Assembly: GCF_031846305.1 (NCBI RefSeq)
Contig: NZ_JAVRHY010000003.1
Span: 124,001 to 188,000 of the forward strand
Source: Spectribacter acetivorans
GTDB lineage: Bacteria > Pseudomonadota > Gammaproteobacteria > Nevskiales > Salinisphaeraceae
Length of the DNA stretch: 64,000 nucleotides
Direction of reading: 5' to 3'
Positions 26,047-35,984 of the stretch are shown here, piece after piece. Each line of letters opens with the position of its first letter. Position 1 is the first letter of the stretch. A program made the position numbers and the translations under genes. Under the pieces are notes generated by a model, which saw only the letters and a program-made list of their open reading frames with translations, was not told the origin of the DNA and ran no database searches.

Positions 26047-27183
26047 GTGGACCTGAATCGACATCTGGCCGAACTGCGCGAGTCGATCCCCGAGATCGCG
26101 CCGCGCGAGGCCCACGCGCTGGCCGGCACCGGTTCGGTGCTGGTGGATGTGCGCGAGGCCGCCGAAACCGCGGAGGGCATGGCCGAACACGCCCGGGCGG
26201 TGCCGCGTGGCTACCTGGAAATGCGCATCGGTGACCTGGCGTCCGACACGGATCAGCCGGTACTGCTGATGTGTGGCAGCGGCACCCGCTCGCTGCTGGC
26301 GGCCGATGACCTGCGCCGGCTGGGTTACGACGACGTTCGTTCCGTGGCGGGTGGTTTCTCGGCCTGGAAGGCGGCGGGGCTGCCGGTGGTGATGCCCGAG
26401 CTTGATACCGCGTTCGACAGCGGCCGCTATGCCCGCCAGATCAGCCTGCCGGAAATCGGCCTGGCAGGGCAGCGCCGACTGGCCGAGGCACGGGTACTGC
26501 TGGTGGGGGCCGGCGGTCTGGGCTGCCCGGCGGCCCTGTATCTGGCGGCAGCGGGTGTGGGCACCCTGGGGCTGGTTGACGACGACCGGGTGGAGCGCAG
26601 CAACCTGCATCGGCAGGTCCTGCACCGCGACGATCGGGTGGGCTGGGACAAGACCGCCTCGGCGCGGGCCACGCTGACCGGCCTGAATCCCGAGATCGAC
26701 ATCCGCACCCATCGCGAGCGCCTGACCGCCGATAACGCCACGGCAATTCTCGGCGACTACGACCTGGTGGTGGACGGCTGCGACAACTTCGCCACCCGCT
26801 ATTTGGTCAGCGATACCTGCCGGCAACTGGGCCTGACCAGCGTCTACGGCGCGGTCCAGGGCTTCGAGGGCCAGGTATCGGTATTCGCCCCGGGCCGCGG
26901 CCCCTGCTATCGCTGCCTGTTTGCCGACGCCCCGCCGCCGGAGCTGGCGCCCTCCTGCAGCGAGGCCGGGGTGCTGGGCGTGGCGCCCGGCATCATCGGG
27001 CTGCTGCAGGCGCTGGAAGCGCTCAAGCTGATCGCCGGTTTCGGCGAACCGCTGATCGGCCGGCTGCTGCTGTTCGACGCCCGCCGCAGCCGGCTGCGCG
27101 AACTGCGCCTGCCGGCCGATCCCGACTGCGTCTGCGCCGCCTCGGCAAGCGCCCCGGACCATGTCGGCGCCGTCGGCGGCTGA
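26047..27183 (+). CDS. moeB: Rhodanese-MoeB fusion (molybdopterin-synthase sulfurylase/adenylyltransferase)
   Basis: Residues 1-118 form a rhodanese domain with active-site loop LMCGSGTRS. Residues 125-378 are a ThiF/MoeB E1-like domain with VGAGGLGCPAALYLAAAGVG, DDDRVERSNLHRQVLH, VDGCDNFATRY and CSEAGVLGVAPGIIG. MoeB adenylylates the MoaD C-terminus, and the rhodanese can supply the sulfur. Fusions usually have the rhodanese at the C-terminus (as in MOCS3); here it is N-terminal. The second zinc pair reads DCVCAA, CxC in place of CxxC. The GTG start at 26047 is inferred, as upstream in-frame ATGs lie inside yqeC. The end overlaps mobA by 23 bases. Confidence 0.88.
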   Translation: MDLNRHLAELRESIPEIAPREAHALAGTGSVLVDVREAAETAEGMAEHARAVPRGYLEMRIGDLASDTDQPVLLMCGSGTRSLLAADDLRRLGYDDVRSVAGGFSAWKAAGLPVVMPELDTAFDSGRYARQISLPEIGLAGQRRLAEARVLLVGAGGLGCPAALYLAAAGVGTLGLVDDDRVERSNLHRQVLHRDDRVGWDKTASARATLTGLNPEIDIRTHRERLTADNATAILGDYDLVVDGCDNFATRYLVSDTCRQLGLTSVYGAVQGFEGQVSVFAPGRGPCYRCLFADAPPPELAPSCSEAGVLGVAPGIIGLLQALEALKLIAGFGEPLIGRLLLFDARRSRLRELRLPADPDCVCAASASAPDHVGAVGG

Positions 27184-27778
27184 CGCCATTACCGGTCTGG
27201 TGCTGGCCGGCGGGGCGGGCCGGCGCATGGGTGGCCGCGACAAGGGGCTGATCGAACTGTCCGGCCGGCCGCTTACGGCGTGGGCACTGGACGGCTTGCG
27301 ACCGCAGGTGGAGGCGCTGCTGATCAGCGCCAATCGGGAACTCGACGCCTACCGGGCCTGGGGAGTGCCGGTGGTGACCGATGCCGAGCCGGATTTCCCC
27401 GGGCCGCTAGCCGGCGTCCTGGCCGGTCTGCGCATCGCCCACACCGGCTGGCTGCTGAGCCTGCCCTGTGATGCGCCCGCGGTTCCGGCTGACCTGGCCC
27501 GGCGGCTGCAAGCAGCAGTCATCGCGGACGACGCGGAGCTGGCCGTGGCGCGCAGCGCCGGCCGGCTACACCCGTTGCATGCCCTGTGGTCGACCGCGCT
27601 GGCGGCGGATCTGGCCGCCGGGCTGGCGGCCGGTCAGCGCAAGGTCACGGACTGGCAGAATACCCGGCGACAGGTGATCGTGGATTTCGACCAGCAGCCG
27701 GAGGCATTCGAGAACGTGAACACGCCGGAACAACTGGCTGCGTACGCCGCGCGGCGCGATGCCGCCCACGGCCCATGA
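27161..27778 (+). CDS. mobA: Molybdenum cofactor guanylyltransferase
   Basis: The 205-residue protein carries the nucleotidyltransferase signature LAGGAGRRMGGRDKGLIEL (about 15-33), VTDAEPDFPGPLAGVLAGL and LPCDAPAVP. MobA adds GMP to Mo-molybdopterin to give the MGD cofactor used by DMSO-reductase family enzymes. SoxC does not need MGD, so some other MGD enzyme is implied elsewhere in the genome. It ends with the typical DFDQQPEAFENVNTPEQL. Its stop overlaps the moeA start by 4 bases. Confidence 0.93.
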   Translation: MSAPSAADAITGLVLAGGAGRRMGGRDKGLIELSGRPLTAWALDGLRPQVEALLISANRELDAYRAWGVPVVTDAEPDFPGPLAGVLAGLRIAHTGWLLSLPCDAPAVPADLARRLQAAVIADDAELAVARSAGRLHPLHALWSTALAADLAAGLAAGQRKVTDWQNTRRQVIVDFDQQPEAFENVNTPEQLAAYAARRDAAHGP

Positions 27779-29040
27779 GCGACGAACCGGCAGCCCCGAC
27801 ACTGGCGCTGGCACAGGCGCGGGCCCGGATGCTGGCCGGCGTGATGCCGATTGCCGAGCGGGAGACCCTGCCGCTGATGCAGGCGCTGGGTCGGGTGCTG
27901 GCCGAGCCGGTCACCGCGCAGGTGGATGTGCCCGGCCATACCAACTCGGCGATGGATGGTTTCGCGTTGCGGTCGGCGGATGCCCGGGGCGAGACCAGCC
28001 GTCTGCGCCTGATCGGCGACAGTTTTGCCGGGCATCCCTTTGCCGGGCCGGTGGGACCGGGCGAGTGCGTGCGCATCATGACCGGCGGCGTGCTGCCCGA
28101 GGGCGCCGACGCCGTGGTGATGCAGGAACGCACCCGGCGGGAGGGCGATGATGTCATCGTCGAACGGCCGGTCGATCCGGGCAACAGCATCCGCCCGGCC
28201 GGCGAGGATCTGACCCGCGGGCAACCGGTTCTGGATGCCGGCCGCCGCATCACCCCGGCCGATATGGGCATGCTGGCGTCGGGCGGCGCGGCGCAAGTGT
28301 CGGTATTCCGGCGCCCGCGGGTGGCGTTCTACTCCACCGGTGACGAACTGCGTCCTGTGGGAACCCCGCTTAAGCCGGGGCAGATCTACGACAGCAATCG
28401 CTACAGTCTGCATGCGCTGTTGTCCGAACTGGGGGTCGAGTTGCTGGACCTCGGCGTGGTGCCGGACGACCCGACAGCGCTGAAAACCACCCTGCGGCGG
28501 GCAGCCGGCGAGTGCGATGCGGTGGTGACCAGCGGCGGGGTATCGGTGGGCGAGGCCGATCATGTGCTCGACGTGCTGGAATCGGTCGGCGACGTGGGTT
28601 TCTGGAAGGTGGCGATGAAGCCGGGCAAGCCGCTGGCCTTCGGTCGGGTGGATGACGCCCTGTTCTTCGGGCTGCCCGGCAATCCGGTATCGGTGGTGGT
28701 GACCTTCCTGCAGCTGGTACGCCCGGCGCTGGTGCGGCTGGCCGGCAGCTGGCCGCGGCCGCCGCTGCGCATGCCGGCGCGGCTGGCCGCGCCGATCCGC
28801 CGCAACCCGGGGCGGCTGGAGTTCCAACGGGGCCGGCTGGCCCATGACGAGGCGGGAGCCACCGTGGCGCCGCTCGGTCACCAGGGCTCCGGCGTGCTGC
28901 GCTCGATGAGCGAGGCCGACTGTTTCATCGTGCTGCCCGCGGATTGCGCCGAGCTTGCGGCAGGAGACCGGGTCAGCGTGGAACCATTCGCCCAGCCGGT
29001 GTGGAACGGCTCGGCGGATGACTGGTGCGAGAAGGAGTGA
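27775..29040 (+). CDS. moeA: Molybdopterin molybdenumtransferase
   Basis: The 421-residue protein inserts molybdate into adenylylated molybdopterin. Landmarks are PGHTNSAMDGFALRS, the MTGGVLPEGADAVVMQE stretch, STGDEL, GQIYDSNRYSL, TSGGVSVGEADHV, and LPGNPVSVVVTF. The start at 27775 is set by the ATGA overlap with mobA. The partly degenerate MogA half of the moaC fusion raises the question whether MoeA works with a separate MogA encoded elsewhere. cstA begins four bases after its stop. Confidence 0.95.
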   Translation: MSDEPAAPTLALAQARARMLAGVMPIAERETLPLMQALGRVLAEPVTAQVDVPGHTNSAMDGFALRSADARGETSRLRLIGDSFAGHPFAGPVGPGECVRIMTGGVLPEGADAVVMQERTRREGDDVIVERPVDPGNSIRPAGEDLTRGQPVLDAGRRITPADMGMLASGGAAQVSVFRRPRVAFYSTGDELRPVGTPLKPGQIYDSNRYSLHALLSELGVELLDLGVVPDDPTALKTTLRRAAGECDAVVTSGGVSVGEADHVLDVLESVGDVGFWKVAMKPGKPLAFGRVDDALFFGLPGNPVSVVVTFLQLVRPALVRLAGSWPRPPLRMPARLAAPIRRNPGRLEFQRGRLAHDEAGATVAPLGHQGSGVLRSMSEADCFIVLPADCAELAAGDRVSVEPFAQPVWNGSADDWCEKE

Positions 29041-29044
29041 AATC

Positions 29045-30732
<1,688 letters not shown>

Positions 30733-30736
<4 letters not shown>

Positions 30737-31005
30737 ACTGGCGGGACCGGCTGGGACGCGGCTGGCGGGCGCTCAACACCTTCCACGATCAGCTGTTCAT
30801 CGCGCCCTGGCGGGCGGCCCTGGCACGCGAGATCCGCACCCAGGAAGACACACTGGTGACGCTGTTGTATCTGGAGGCGATGGGGGTGCCCGGCCCGGCG
30901 GATTACCTGGCCCTGGCCCTGTATCCGGACCTGATCGAGGCTTGCCATCAGCAGCATCGCCGCGAGGGCCTGGAGCACATGCCGGTAGGCGGAATCTGCT
31001 GTTGA
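30733..31005 (+). CDS. Small CC-terminal protein next to CstA (cory-CC-star-like)
   Basis: The 90-residue protein is soluble, rich in Arg and Leu, and ends in PVGGICC-stop. YbdD and YjiX, the small partners of the E. coli CstA-type transporters, also end in Cys-Cys after a glycine-rich stretch. The MGVPGPADYLALALYP block is loosely like their GMPDYDNYVEHM. I recall an NCBI family named cory-CC-star with this ending and an ArsA neighbour, but could not check it. It overlaps cstA by 4 bases and the ArsA-type gene by 4 bases, so the three are tightly coupled. Confidence 0.6.
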
Positions 31006-31925
31006 CCGCGCCGCTGCTGCTGTTCGGCGGCAAGGGCGGGGTGGGCAAGACCACCCTGGCTGCGGCCACGGCCTGGCGACTGGCCGAAGAGGGCGCTCGG
31101 ATACTGCTGGTATCCACCGACCCCGCCCACTCCACCGCGGACCTGCTGGGCGCGGACCTCGCCGATCAGCCCACCCGCGTGCAGGGTTCCCTGTGGGCGC
31201 TGGAAATCGACGCCGCGGCCCGGGCCCGTGGTTATGTCGACGGGATACTGGCGGATGCCGAAACCAGCGTCAGCCCCGAGGTAATGCCGGCGTTGGAGCG
31301 GCATCTGGCGCTGGCCCTGCAGGCGCCGGGAACCCTGGAGGCGGCGCTGTTCGATCGCATCTGCGACCTGATCACCGGCGCGGGCGAGGACTTCGATCAT
31401 GTCGTGTTCGACACCGCGCCCAGCGGTCACACCCTGCGCCTTCTGAGCCTGCCGGACATGCTCGGAAGCTGGGTGGCCGGCCTGCGCCGGCAGCGCGAGA
31501 AGGTTACCGGCCTGCGGTCGATGTGGCGCAACCTGGCCGGCCGCGAGCCCGATGCCGAAGACCCCGTGCTTGCGCGTCTGCGCGACCGGGCCCGGCGCTA
31601 TCGTGTCGTGCGTCAGCGCCTGCAGCAGGATGCCGCCTTTCGCGGCGTGCTCACCGCCGAGCGGCTGCCGATCGAGGAAACCGCGCGTCTGCTGGCGCTG
31701 CTGTCGGAACTGGAGATTCCGGTGGATCGTCTGTATCTGAACCGGCTGCTGCCGGCGGGCGGCGATGACCCCTATCTGCAGGCCCGACGGGCGCGCCAGA
31801 CCGAATACGAAACGGAAATTCGCCGCCGCTTCGCCGCCTGGCCGCTCACCCGGGTGGAACTGGCTGCCGGCGATATCCACGACCGGACCAGCCTGGCGGA
31901 ACTGGCCGCGTCACTGGCGCCGTGA
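31002..31925 (+). CDS. ArsA/Get3-family ATPase, single domain
   Basis: The 307-residue protein begins MTAPLLLFGGKGGVGKTTLA, the deviant Walker A with signature lysine of ArsA/Get3. It continues with STDPAHSTADLLG and FDTAPSGHTLRLLSLPDML, both ArsA-family hallmarks. The TTG start at 31002 is preferred because it gives a TTGA overlap with the upstream stop and lies after GGCGGA; an upstream in-frame ATG lies inside the preceding gene. It has only one cysteine, so the arsenite-binding cysteine triad is absent, and no ars genes are near. A role with the CC-ending protein and CstA is suggested by the coupling. Confidence 0.88.
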   Translation: MTAPLLLFGGKGGVGKTTLAAATAWRLAEEGARILLVSTDPAHSTADLLGADLADQPTRVQGSLWALEIDAAARARGYVDGILADAETSVSPEVMPALERHLALALQAPGTLEAALFDRICDLITGAGEDFDHVVFDTAPSGHTLRLLSLPDMLGSWVAGLRRQREKVTGLRSMWRNLAGREPDAEDPVLARLRDRARRYRVVRQRLQQDAAFRGVLTAERLPIEETARLLALLSELEIPVDRLYLNRLLPAGGDDPYLQARRARQTEYETEIRRRFAAWPLTRVELAAGDIHDRTSLAELAASLAP

Positions 31926-31964
31926 GTATGCTGGTCGCCCGGGCGGCAGCAATCGAGGTAGATC

Positions 31965-32210
31965 ATGCAGGTCACGGTTGAAGGACACGGCGTACTGGCG
32001 CCGATCTGCGGCGACCGCCACCCGGTGGAACTGCCGGTGCGGCAGGCCACCGTGGCCGATGTGCTCGAGGCCCTGGCCGCCGAACTGCCCGACATGGTCG
32101 CCCATCTGCCGCGGACTGCCTGCGCCCGGGGCGACACCCTGGTACCGCGGGATGAGCCGGTGGACGACGGGGATCACCTGGCGCTGATTCCGCCGGTCAG
32201 CGGCGGTTGA
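31965..32210 (+). CDS. moaD: MoaD/ThiS-family sulfur carrier
   Basis: The 81-residue ubiquitin-like protein ends in PPVSGG, the Gly-Gly tail that is adenylylated and thiocarboxylated. VADVLEALAAELPDM and DGDHLALIPPVSGG follow the MoaD pattern. With moaE, moeB and moaA in the same island it is most likely the molybdopterin synthase small subunit, though ThiS-like alternatives exist. GAGGT lies seven bases before the ATG. Confidence 0.8.
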   Translation: MQVTVEGHGVLAPICGDRHPVELPVRQATVADVLEALAAELPDMVAHLPRTACARGDTLVPRDEPVDDGDHLALIPPVSGG

Positions 32211-32251
32211 CCCGTTTGGGTAAGCGCCGCGGCCGGGCGTAGACTCGGCAC

Positions 32252-32638
32252 ATGACCCGAAACGACACCCGATCGCGTACCGAACTGCCCCCCGCCGAGG
32301 ATCTCCGTCTGCGGCGGGCCAGCCACGTGCTGGAAGTGCAGTTTGCCGACGGCGCCGAATTCTCGCTGCCGTTCGAATACCTGCGCGTGTTCTCGCCCTC
32401 GGCCGAAGTGCGCGGCCACGGCGGGGGTGAACCGACCCTGGTCACCGGCAAGCAGGACGTGGATATCGAGCGGGTGGAGCCGGTCGGGCAATACGCCGTG
32501 CGCCTGTGCTTCGACGACGGCCACCGCACCGGCATCTACAGCTGGGCTGTGCTCTACGAGCTGGGCCGCGATTATGCCGAGAATTGGCGCCGTTACCGGG
32601 AACGCGTGGCGGCGGCCGAGGCGGAGGCATCCTCATGA
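32252..32638 (+). CDS. DUF971 (gamma-butyrobetaine hydroxylase-like N-terminal domain) protein
   Basis: The 128-residue protein is a stand-alone DUF971 domain: LEVQFADGAEFSLPFEYLRVFSPSAEVRGHG, VEPVGQYAVRLCFDDGHRTGIYSWAVLYELG. The same fold forms the N-terminal part of carnitine-type hydroxylases and is fused to Mrp-type ATPases in plant HCF101, hinting at Fe-S biology. Here it lies in the Moco island, its stop overlapping moaA by 4 bases. No enzymatic function can be assigned. Confidence 0.85.
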   Translation: MTRNDTRSRTELPPAEDLRLRRASHVLEVQFADGAEFSLPFEYLRVFSPSAEVRGHGGGEPTLVTGKQDVDIERVEPVGQYAVRLCFDDGHRTGIYSWAVLYELGRDYAENWRRYRERVAAAEAEASS

Positions 32639-33702
32639 CCCGGGCCGTTCCCCGTCTCGATCCCGCGCGTGCCGACGAGCCGGTGGACCAGCTCGGCCGC
32701 GGCCTGCGTGATCTGCGCATCTCGGTCACGGATCGCTGCAATTTCCGCTGCCGCTACTGTATGCCGCGGGAGATGTTCGGGCGTGACTTCGAATTCCTGG
32801 CCCGCCGGCAACTGCTCAGTTTCGAGGAGATCGAACGCATCGCCCGGCTGGCCGCGGGACTGGGCGTGCGCAAGCTGCGCCTGACCGGTGGCGAGCCGCT
32901 GCTGCGGCGGGAGCTGGACAAGCTGATCGGGGCACTGTCGGCGGTGCCGGGCATCGACGATATTGCCCTGACCACCAACGCCTCGCTGCTCACGCCCGCG
33001 GTGGCCGCCGGATTGCGCGAGGCCGGACTCAACCGCATCAATGTCAGCCTGGACGCGCTCGACGACGAATCCTTCCGGGCGATGACCGACGTCGACTATC
33101 CGGTGCAGCGGGTGCTTGATGGCATCGACGCCGCGGCGGACGCCGGACTGGGCCCGATCAAGATCAACATGGTGGTCAAGCGGGGCACCAACGACGATCA
33201 GATTCTGCCCATGGCCGAGCATTTCCGCGGCAGCGGCCACATCCTGCGCTTCATCGAATACATGGATGTGGGCAACGCCAACCGCTGGCGGCTGGACGAA
33301 GTGCTGCCGGCGCGGGAGCTGGTTGACCGCATCGCCGCCCGCTGGCCGGTGGAGGCCCTGCCGCCCAATCATCCCGGCGAGGTCGCCAACCGCTGGCGCT
33401 ATGCCGACGGCCAGGGGGAAATCGGGGTGATCGCCTCGGTGACCCAACCTTTCTGCGGCGGTTGCCGGCGGCTGCGCATGTCCGCCGAGGGCAAGCTGTT
33501 CACTTGCCTGTTCGGCAGCCGTGGTTACGACCTGCGCGCTCTGTTGCGCAGCGGCGCATCGGACGAGCAACTGGCGGATGCCCTCGGCGGCCTGTGGCGG
33601 CGCCGGGAAGACCGCTACTCCGAACTGCGCAGCGGTGAGCCCGGGGACGACACGCCGGCGGACGGCGAAAAGAAGGTAGAGATGTCGTATATCGGGGGGT
33701 GA
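32635..33702 (+). CDS. moaA: GTP 3',8-cyclase
   Basis: The 355-residue radical SAM enzyme makes 3',8-cyclo-GTP, the first step of Moco synthesis. The N-terminal cluster motif is CNFRCRYC (about 37-44), LTGGEPLLRR binds SAM, and the C-terminal cluster is CGGCRRLRMSAEGKLFTC. The chain ends in the required Gly-Gly (SYIGG). The ATGA overlap with the DUF971 gene decides the start. It is the last gene of the plus-strand Moco run. Confidence 0.96.
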   Translation: MTRAVPRLDPARADEPVDQLGRGLRDLRISVTDRCNFRCRYCMPREMFGRDFEFLARRQLLSFEEIERIARLAAGLGVRKLRLTGGEPLLRRELDKLIGALSAVPGIDDIALTTNASLLTPAVAAGLREAGLNRINVSLDALDDESFRAMTDVDYPVQRVLDGIDAAADAGLGPIKINMVVKRGTNDDQILPMAEHFRGSGHILRFIEYMDVGNANRWRLDEVLPARELVDRIAARWPVEALPPNHPGEVANRWRYADGQGEIGVIASVTQPFCGGCRRLRMSAEGKLFTCLFGSRGYDLRALLRSGASDEQLADALGGLWRRREDRYSELRSGEPGDDTPADGEKKVEMSYIGG

Positions 33703-33711
33703 GCCGCGACC

Positions 33712-33867
33712 GAATGTCCGGGGGACATTCGCAGCGCGGCGAACGCCCGACAGGATGTCGGGCCGGATAGCGGCGGATTTTCAGCGAGGACAGGAAGTCC
33801 GAGCGTGACTCCGCCGCAACGACGCCTAATGGCTTGATTTAACGCCGTCCGGGAGACATTCGCAGCG
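33712..33867. repeat. Repeat- and hairpin-rich intergenic spacer (REP-like)
   Basis: GAATGTCC (33712-33719) and GGACATTC (33723-33730) form an 8-bp hairpin. CCCGACA (33746-33752) and TGTCGGG (33756-33762) form another with a GGA loop. GACATTCGCAGCG occurs at 33724-33736 and again at 33855-33867. TTTTCAGCGAGGA occurs at 33778-33790 and again at 34079-34091 beyond the tRNA. GACAGGATGTC and GACAGGAAGTC are further echoes. The pattern resembles a decayed cluster of repetitive extragenic palindromes. From 33868 to 33976 nothing else is recognised. Confidence 0.5.
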
Positions 33868-33976
33868 CCACCATCACCCGCCCGCACTGCGCGTTGCGAG
33901 TGACAGGTTCGGGGCGACCGGACAGCATGTGGGCGAGAATCCGGCCCGGAGGCAGCGCTCTGCCCCTAACAATCTG

Positions 33977-33993
33977 ATATAAATGATTTATAT
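33977..33993. repeat. Perfect AT palindrome abutting the tRNA-Glu 3' end
   Basis: ATATAAAT-G-ATTTATAT is a 17-base perfect palindrome whose last base coincides with the 3' end of the tRNA gene. In this high-GC background it stands out. It may act as a terminator or processing hairpin for the tRNA transcript. Confidence 0.45.
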
Positions 33994-34067
33994 GGCGCTC
34001 CCTACGGGAATCGAACCCGTGTTTCAGCCTTGAGAGGGCCGCGTCCTAACCGCTAGACGAAGGGAGC
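33993..34067 (-). tRNA. tRNA-Glu (anticodon CTC)
   Basis: The minus strand folds as a 75-nt tRNA including an encoded CCA end. The acceptor stem is GCTCCCT/AGGGAGC with discriminator G. The D arm is GTCT...GGAC, the anticodon stem CGGCC/GGCTG with loop CTCTCAA gives anticodon CTC, and the T arm contains GGGTTCGATTCCC. It reads the GAG glutamate codon and resembles E. coli tRNA-Glu overall. Confidence 0.95.
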
Positions 34068-34106
34068 GTGGGGGCAGGTTTTCAGCGAGGATAACGCCGA
34101 ATCGGT

Positions 34107-34135
34107 ATTATACAGCCCCCCGACTTGGTCACCAA
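34107..34135 (-). promoter_or_regulatory. Promoter of tRNA-Glu
   Basis: Read on the minus strand, TATAAT (34107-34112) is a perfect -10 box, with TTGGTG (34130-34135) as -35 at 17-base spacing. Transcription would start near 34100, about 33 bases before the tRNA. On the plus strand the overlapping TATTAT (34106-34111) could serve pcnB. Confidence 0.6.
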
Positions 34136-35499
34136 TGATTCTATTCAAGCGATTCAGAAAGAGGCATCGTATTAGTTCGCCGGTTGTCATTCCGCGTCCG
34201 GAGCATCCGATCTCCCGGGCCGACATCTCGGACAGCGCGCTAAAGGTTCTCTATCGGCTCAAGGATGCGGGTTTTCGTGCCTGCATCGTCGGCGGCGGTG
34301 TCCGCGATCTGCTGCTTGGCGCCCAGCCCAAGGATTTCGACGTGGCCACGGACGCCTCGCCGGATCAGGTGCGGGATCTGTTCCGCAACTCACGGTTGAT
34401 CGGCCGACGCTTCCGGCTGGCGCATGTCCGTTTCGGGCGGGAGATCATCGAGGTGTCGACCTTCCGTGCCGATGTGGCCGGCGCCGAGGCCGATTCCGAC
34501 TCGGATGACCACGTGACCGATGACGCCGGCCGCATCCTGCGCGACAACGTGTTCGGCAGTATCGAGGAAGATGCGCGGCGCCGCGATTTCACCATTAACG
34601 GCCTGTATTACGACATCAGCGACTTCGGCATCCACGACTACGTCGGTGGCATGGCGGATGTGGCCGATCGTCAGCTGCGCCTGATTGGCGACCCGGACAC
34701 CCGCTATCGCGAAGACCCCGTTCGCATGCTGCGGGCGGTGCGTATCGCGGCGAAACTGGATTTGACCATCGAGCCCGCCACCGAGGCGCCCCTGTACCGA
34801 CTGGGCGGCTTGCTGGCCGACGTGCCGGCAGCGCGGCTGTTCGACGAGGTACTCAAGCTGCTGATGACGCCGGACGGCGCGGTCTGTTTCGACCAGTTGC
34901 TGCACTACAACCTGTTCGCGCCGCTGTTCCCGGAGGCGGCTGAGGCGCTGAAAGGGCCCGATGGTGAGGCACACAGTCGGCTGATCCGCCGGGCGATCGA
35001 GAACACCGGCCAGCGAATCCGCGAGGGCCGACCGGTGACGCCGGCGTTCCTGTATGCCGCGTTCCTGTGGCCGGCGGTAAAGAGGCGCGCCGACAGCCTG
35101 ACCGCGGACGGCATGCCGCCGGTCCCGGCGATGGCCATGGCCCAGCGGGAGGTGCTGGCCGATCAGGTGCAGCGGGTCAGCATTCCCAAGCGCTTCTCCG
35201 TACCCATGCGCGAAATCTGGACCCTGCAGCCGCGCTTCCAGCGCCGCCGGGGCAAGGCGCCGGCTCGCCTGATGGGGCATCCGCGCTTCCGGGCCGCCTA
35301 TGATTTCCTGCTGTTGCGGGCCGAGGTGGGCGAGGAGCCCGCGGAACTGGCGCAGTGGTGGACGGATATTCAGGAAAGCGATCAGGCACCGCCGCCCGCC
35401 GAGCCCGAGGGCGAGGCGTCGAACGGCGGCCGTGGGCGCGGCCGGCGCGGGGGCCGGCGTCGGCGCGGCGGACGCAACCGCCAGAAACAGGGCGAATGA
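34135..35499 (+). CDS. pcnB: Poly(A) polymerase I
   Basis: The 454-residue class II nucleotidyltransferase adds 3' poly(A) tails that promote RNA decay. Motifs are IVGGGVRDLLLG (about 51-62), the metal-binding KDFDVATD, RRFRLAHVRFG and RRRDFTINGLYYD. The last 25 residues are a Gly/Arg-rich tail (GGRGRGRRGGRRRRGGRNRQ), which probably binds RNA. The stop overlaps folK by 4 bases, the usual pcnB-folK order in gammaproteobacteria. Confidence 0.95.
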   Translation: MILFKRFRKRHRISSPVVIPRPEHPISRADISDSALKVLYRLKDAGFRACIVGGGVRDLLLGAQPKDFDVATDASPDQVRDLFRNSRLIGRRFRLAHVRFGREIIEVSTFRADVAGAEADSDSDDHVTDDAGRILRDNVFGSIEEDARRRDFTINGLYYDISDFGIHDYVGGMADVADRQLRLIGDPDTRYREDPVRMLRAVRIAAKLDLTIEPATEAPLYRLGGLLADVPAARLFDEVLKLLMTPDGAVCFDQLLHYNLFAPLFPEAAEALKGPDGEAHSRLIRRAIENTGQRIREGRPVTPAFLYAAFLWPAVKRRADSLTADGMPPVPAMAMAQREVLADQVQRVSIPKRFSVPMREIWTLQPRFQRRRGKAPARLMGHPRFRAAYDFLLLRAEVGEEPAELAQWWTDIQESDQAPPPAEPEGEASNGGRGRGRRGGRRRRGGRNRQKQGE

Positions 35500-35984
35500 A
35501 CCGGGTCTGGATCGGGCTCGGCAGCAATCTCGATGACCCGGCCGGGCAGGTCCGGGCCGGCCTCACCGCCCTCGCGGGTCTGCCGGACAGCCGCCCCGGC
35601 CCGGTATCCGACCTGTTCCGCAGCGCCCCGGTCGGGGTGACCGACCAGCCGGATTTCTGCAACGCCGTGGCGGGGCTGGATACGGATCTTGAACCCCTGG
35701 CGCTGCTCGAGGCCTTGCAGGCGATCGAACAGGCGGCCGGGCGCCGCCGCACGCGCCGCTGGGGGCCGCGCACGCTGGATCTCGACATGCTTGTCTATGG
35801 TGATCGGCGGATTGATCTGCCGACCCTCACCGTGCCCCATCCGCGGCTGGCCGAGCGGGCCTTCGTACTGGTCCCCCTGGTCAGCGTGGCGCCAAATCTG
35901 GACATTCCGGGGCAGGGCGCGGCGGCGACGCTGGCGGCCGGGCTTGACGATCAGGGCGTACGGCCGTGGGCGGCGGCCTCGTGA
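35496..35984 (+). CDS. folK: 2-Amino-4-hydroxy-6-hydroxymethyldihydropteridine diphosphokinase
   Basis: The 162-residue HPPK transfers pyrophosphate from ATP to hydroxymethyl-dihydropterin in folate synthesis. Motifs are GLGSNLDDP, the TDQPDFCNAV loop and RRWGPRTLDLDMLVYGD, followed by VPHPRLAERAFVL. It is coupled to pcnB (4-base overlap) and to the following kinase (GTGA overlap at 35981). Confidence 0.95.
   Translation: MNRVWIGLGSNLDDPAGQVRAGLTALAGLPDSRPGPVSDLFRSAPVGVTDQPDFCNAVAGLDTDLEPLALLEALQAIEQAAGRRRTRRWGPRTLDLDMLVYGDRRIDLPTLTVPHPRLAERAFVLVPLVSVAPNLDIPGQGAAATLAAGLDDQGVRPWAAAS

Noticed and set aside
31002..31925. Arsenic resistance ATPase ArsA
   Set aside because: The protein has a single ATPase domain, lacks the cysteine triad that binds arsenite, and has no arsB, arsD or arsR neighbour.
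32211..32251. Possible Moco riboswitch upstream of moaA or moaD
   Set aside because: The spacers before moaD, the DUF971 gene and moaA are too short (0-41 bases) for the conserved Moco RNA fold.
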